A stretch of DNA of 9,339 nucleotides from Hyphomicrobiales bacterium (GTDB lineage Bacteria; Pseudomonadota; Alphaproteobacteria; Rhizobiales; Devosiaceae): contig JAQGKB010000219.1 in NCBI GenBank assembly GCA_028290345.1, forward strand, positions 1 to 9,339, written 5' to 3'. The notes beneath the pieces were generated by a model. The model did not search any database. It was not told where the DNA came from and saw nothing but the letters and a program-made list of their open reading frames with translations. The position numbers were made by a program, and so were the translations under genes. Positions 7,640 through 9,339 of the stretch are shown piece after piece; positions within the stretch are counted from its first letter, which is position 1, and every line of letters begins with the position of its first letter.

Positions 7640-8735
7640 TCGCGCCGACGACGGAATCCCACTGCTTGGTGATCACTTCCTTGGATGCATTCTGCTCATC
7701 CAGGGTCGGGAACACTGCCTTGGCATAGAGCGCCGGGTCAGGCAGCTTCTTCAGCAGATCGGCAGGGATCGAGCCTGCCTTGGCAAGCGCGTCGAAGCGG
7801 ATCGGGTGGCAGTAGCCGGCAAGCCAGCCAAGCTGGCCTTCGTCCGAGTAGAGGTATTCCATCCACAGTTTTGCAGAGTTCGGATGCGGAGCGAAAGCCG
7901 AGATGGCCTGGATATAGACGCCGGCAACGACGCCGCTGGCCGGGATCACGACTTCAGCCTTGGGGTTGCCGCTGAAACCGTCGCGCCAGGCCAGGGCATT
8001 GTAGTCCCAGGTCAGAACGATCGGGGTGGCACCCTGCGCCAGGGGAGCGGCCTTGCCGATCACCGGAACGAAATTGCCTTTGCCGTTCAATTTTTTAAAG
8101 AAATCGAGGCCGGCAGCTGCCGCCTTGCTGGCATCGCCCCCCGAAGCGGAGAGACCGGCCGCATAGACCGCCTGGATCGCCTGGTTGGCGACGCGCGGAT
8201 CACCCGCGAGCGCCACGGCGTTCTTGTATTCGTCGGCCTGCAGATCGGCCCAATCCTTGGGGACGGTCTTGACGATGTCGGCGTTCACCAGCATCGAGAG
8301 CACGCCGTAATAGTCGCCGTACCAGAAGCCATCGGCATCCTTGGCGCTGGCAGGGATCTGGTCCCAGGTCGAGACCTTGTACGGCTGGATCAGCCCATCG
8401 GCCTTGGCGGTCGGGCCGAACGAGAGGCCGACGTCGATCACGTCGGGCGCCTGCGGGCCGGTATTGCCCTTGTTGGCCTTGATGGCTTCGATTTCATCGC
8501 CCGAACCCGCATCGGGGTTCAATTCGTTGACGGTGATCTCGGGATATTTCTTCTTGAAACCGTCGATGACGCCGGCATAGCCGCACCAGTCATGGGGCAG
8601 GGCGATGACCGTAAGCTGGCCTTCCTTTTTTGCGGCAGCGACCAAGTCGTCCATCGAGGCGGCATAGGTCGGCGCAATTGAGGCGATCAGGGCCACGGCA
8701 GATACAGAAGCAATTGAGAGTTTCTTCAAGTTCAT
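7629..8735 (-). CDS. ABC transporter periplasmic solute-binding protein (family 1, Fe/AEP/polyamine-like)
   Basis: This is the secreted receptor of the importer and the first gene of the leftward operon, 368 residues. A Sec signal peptide is clear: MNLKK, a hydrophobic core at 6-21 and a likely cut after TYA (residue 25). The mature part resembles family 1 extracellular solute-binding proteins related to ferric iron, 2-aminoethylphosphonate and putative spermidine/putrescine receptors (DVIDVGLSFG near 98-107, LTWDYNALAWRDG in the hinge region, KLWMEYLYSDEGQ near the C-terminal lobe). Only two cysteines occur in the mature protein, C51 (HDWCGY) and C309 (GYCHPIRF). The start ATG 8735-8733 has a consensus AGGAGG 6 nt upstream. 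The ligand is unknown; I cannot assign iron or polyamine from visible residues. Confidence 0.88.
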   Translation of the reverse strand: MNLKKLSIASVSAVALIASIAPTYAASMDDLVAAAKKEGQLTVIALPHDWCGYAGVIDGFKKKYPEITVNELNPDAGSGDEIEAIKANKGNTGPQAPDVIDVGLSFGPTAKADGLIQPYKVSTWDQIPASAKDADGFWYGDYYGVLSMLVNADIVKTVPKDWADLQADEYKNAVALAGDPRVANQAIQAVYAAGLSASGGDASKAAAAGLDFFKKLNGKGNFVPVIGKAAPLAQGATPIVLTWDYNALAWRDGFSGNPKAEVVIPASGVVAGVYIQAISAFAPHPNSAKLWMEYLYSDEGQLGWLAGYCHPIRFDALAKAGSIPADLLKKLPDPALYAKAVFPTLDEQNASKEVITKQWDSVVGANVQ

Positions 8736-8741
8736 CTTGAG

Positions 8742-8747
8742 CCTCCT
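8742..8747 (-). promoter_or_regulatory. Consensus ribosome binding site of the solute-binding protein gene
   Basis: AGGAGG on the minus strand (8747-8742) lies 6 nt before the ATG at 8735. It is the strongest Shine-Dalgarno of the leftward operon, consistent with high expression of the binding protein relative to the membrane subunits. Confidence 0.8.
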
Positions 8748-8767
8748 GGGCGTGATGGTCCGTTCTT

Positions 8768-8789
8768 GGTGACGGATGAGGCGGTCACC
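8768..8789. repeat. Inverted repeat GGTGAC-N10-GTCACC in the leader of the leftward operon
   Basis: A perfect 6-bp inverted repeat (8768-8773 and 8784-8789) lies 33 nt before the solute-binding gene, between the candidate -35 and the ribosome site. It may be a leader hairpin or an operator; its half-sites share TGAC/GTCA with the repeat at 8822-8837. Confidence 0.4.
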
Positions 8790-8821
8790 TCGACCGTGAA
8801 GGACGCATTACTTTCGGTACA

Positions 8822-8837
8822 TGTCAACTGCATGACA
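8822..8837 (-). promoter_or_regulatory. Candidate -35 box of the leftward operon embedded in an inverted repeat
   Basis: On the minus strand a perfect TTGACA (plus-strand 8822-8827) lies about 87 nt upstream of the solute-binding gene. It forms one arm of the inverted repeat TGTCA-N6-TGACA (8822-8837). The geometry suits an operator that blocks the promoter. The weak point is the -10: 17 nt downstream there is only GTCCTT, so the promoter call is tentative. Confidence 0.35.
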
Positions 8838-9009
8838 GTCCTGCTGCGGTCCCCGGATTAAGCAAAAAACCCGACGGCAAAGGGGGTTGCGCTGTCACAA
8901 AAGGCCGTGGCTAAGGTGGAACCGGCGCCGACGTCACAACGCGCGCGAAGATATGTGAACGCCAAATACTATCATTACTCTAGCTTGGCGCGGCAACATT
9001 ACATGCTCG

Positions 9010-9043
9010 TGACGGCGGCAGACAGGCTGTCGCAGGCGCGTCA
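9010..9043 (+). other. Extended stem-loop in the divergent intergenic region
   Basis: The segment 9015-9021 pairs with 9027-9033 (7 bp including one G-U) around a 5-nt loop ACAGG. The flanking TGACG (9010-9014) pairs with CGTCA (9039-9043) across a one-sided 5-nt bulge, giving 12 pairs in total. A second short hairpin, CCGGC-TCG-GCCGG, follows at 9056-9068. These are plausible RNA structures if this region is transcribed, but GC-rich DNA yields such hairpins by chance. Confidence 0.35.
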
Positions 9044-9094
9044 TCAAGCAGTGGCCCGGCTCGGCCGGTCGTCCATTCAGTTCCCCATGCGTCC

Positions 9095-9125
9095 GTCTTG
9101 CGAAAATATCGCAGGGCCTTTTTTT
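9095..9125 (+). terminator. Rightward intrinsic terminator-like structure without an upstream gene
   Basis: Positions 9095-9103 pair with 9109-9117 (9 bp, two of them G-U, with the core TGCGA/TCGCA) around loop AAATA. One C and then seven Ts (9119-9125) follow. This is the arrangement of a Rho-independent terminator for plus-strand transcription. It lies 122 nt before thuA, with no coding sequence before it on that strand. Confidence 0.5.
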
Positions 9126-9177
9126 CTCCGCCATCTTGCCTTTTGGATAGGCGGGTGCAATGAAGTCGTACACAAAT

Positions 9178-9191
9178 CCAAAGCGCTTTGG
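9178..9191. promoter_or_regulatory. Palindromic LacI-family-like operator upstream of thuA
   Basis: CCAAAGCGCTTTGG is a perfect 14-bp palindrome centred on CG, 56 nt before the thuA start. The core AAAGCGCTTT follows the pattern of operators bound by LacI-family sugar regulators. Such a site would sit near or just downstream of the thuA transcription start, where a repressor would block it. I could not place the promoter with confidence; a weak CTTGCC (9135-9140) is the best -35 candidate. Confidence 0.6.
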
Positions 9192-9234
9192 GACTGGTGG
9201 TCGGATAGTGCGGCTGCCGTTCCTGCTATGTTAC

Positions 9235-9240
9235 GGGAGG
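9235..9240 (+). promoter_or_regulatory. thuA ribosome binding site
   Basis: GGGAGG lies 7 nt before the GTG at 9248. This spacing decides the GTG start, which also matches the family N-terminus. Confidence 0.8.
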
Positions 9241-9247
9241 ATCTAAG

Positions 9248-9339
9248 GTGACCATCAGAGCACTCGTCTGGGGCGAAAATGTCCACGAGCACATGAACAA
9301 GGTCGTGGGCGACCTTTACCCGCGCGGCATGCATGCGCA
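9248..9339 (+). CDS. thuA: ThuA-family sugar utilisation protein (3' partial)
   Basis: Only the first 30 codons are inside the window, starting at GTG. The translation reads MTIRALVWGENVHEH, followed by MNKVVGDLYPRGMHA. The pattern VWGENVHE, then VxxxYPxGMH, is the conserved N-terminus of ThuA proteins (trehalose utilisation, class I glutamine-amidotransferase-like fold). ThuA acts in the cytoplasm in trehalose and related disaccharide catabolism of rhizobia, usually with the dehydrogenase ThuB; its exact reaction is often linked to 3-keto-glycoside metabolism. The gene is divergent from the ABC operon and has its own strong ribosome site and a LacI-type palindrome upstream. Because of its shortness and GTG start it is easily missed. 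Whether the full gene and a thuB partner follow cannot be seen here. Confidence 0.8.
   Translation, partial: MTIRALVWGENVHEHMNKVVGDLYPRGMHA

Larger units (their letters stand above)
8736..9247. other. Divergent intergenic region between the ABC operon and thuA
   Basis: This 512-nt stretch carries no gene I can support. Open frames in it lack family similarity; one of them runs through the thuA ribosome site and ends in its start codon. It holds the ribosome site and candidate promoter of the leftward operon, several TGAC/GTCA half-sites, two stem-loops and a terminator-like structure on the plus strand, and a palindromic operator and ribosome site for thuA. Part of it (around 8950-9000) is visibly richer in A and T than the flanking genes. 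Confidence 0.7.

Noticed and set aside
7491..8681. 396-codon open frame on the plus strand opposite the solute-binding protein gene
   Set aside because: Same reasoning: it lies antisense to a gene with a clear signal peptide and ribosome site, and its low-complexity Gly/Asp/Arg/Val composition matches no family I recognise.
8863..8890. Leftward terminator-like sequence (AACCC and GGGTT arms followed by a T-run on the minus strand)
   Set aside because: The stem is only 5 bp with an 11-nt loop, and no leftward transcript is expected to end there upstream of the operon promoter.
8907..9251. 114-codon plus-strand frame in the intergenic region
   Set aside because: It runs through the stem-loops, terminator, palindrome and thuA ribosome site, ends in the thuA start codon, and its product resembles nothing I recognise.
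9077..9334. 85-codon minus-strand frame across the thuA start
   Set aside because: Antisense to thuA and its regulatory region; no ribosome site or recognisable domain.

Overview
The window is GC-rich, densely packed bacterial DNA. Gene content points to an alphaproteobacterium of the Hyphomicrobiales (Rhizobium/Mesorhizobium/Devosia-like): a ChvE-GguAB type sugar importer, a ThuA homologue and a rhizobial-style ABC cassette. The genus is a guess. Nearly all genes are in 4- to 16-nt spaced or overlapping operons, with TTG and GTG starts next to clear Shine-Dalgarno sites.

Left part (1-3621, + strand): the 3' part of a double-domain sugar ABC ATPase (gguA/mmsA type, 5' end outside the window) overlaps its permease (gguB/mmsB type) by ATGA. 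After a 75-nt gap holding two perfect hairpins comes a phosphotriesterase-family metal hydrolase with all expected metal ligands, which I read as a probable sugar-lactone or phospholactone hydrolase serving the imported sugar.

Middle and right part (3628-8735, - strand): a convergent six-gene run. Transcribed leftward it is: periplasmic solute-binding protein, two PotB/PotC-type permeases, an ABC ATPase with a TOBE domain, a two-domain 3-mercaptopyruvate sulfurtransferase (sseA) whose ribosome site overlaps the ATPase stop codon, and a small TM2-domain membrane protein. The transported ligand cannot be read from sequence; the tightly coupled sulfurtransferase is the best clue.

Right end (8736-9339): a 512-nt intergenic region separates this run from a divergent gene that starts with GTG at 9248 and encodes the first 30 residues of a ThuA-family protein (trehalose/disaccharide utilisation). 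The region is rich in signals: a perfect 14-bp LacI-family-like operator before thuA, a rightward intrinsic terminator with no gene before it, preceded by two stem-loops (possible small RNA or attenuated leader), a consensus -35 embedded in an inverted repeat before the solute-binding gene, and an excess of TGAC/GTCA half-sites.

Most of the coding content is conventional transport and sugar metabolism. I see no phage, transposon, CRISPR, toxin-antitoxin or defence genes. The most interesting parts are the regulatory intergenic region and the two unassigned gene pairings (Ggu importer plus phosphotriesterase-like enzyme; ABC importer plus sulfurtransferase).
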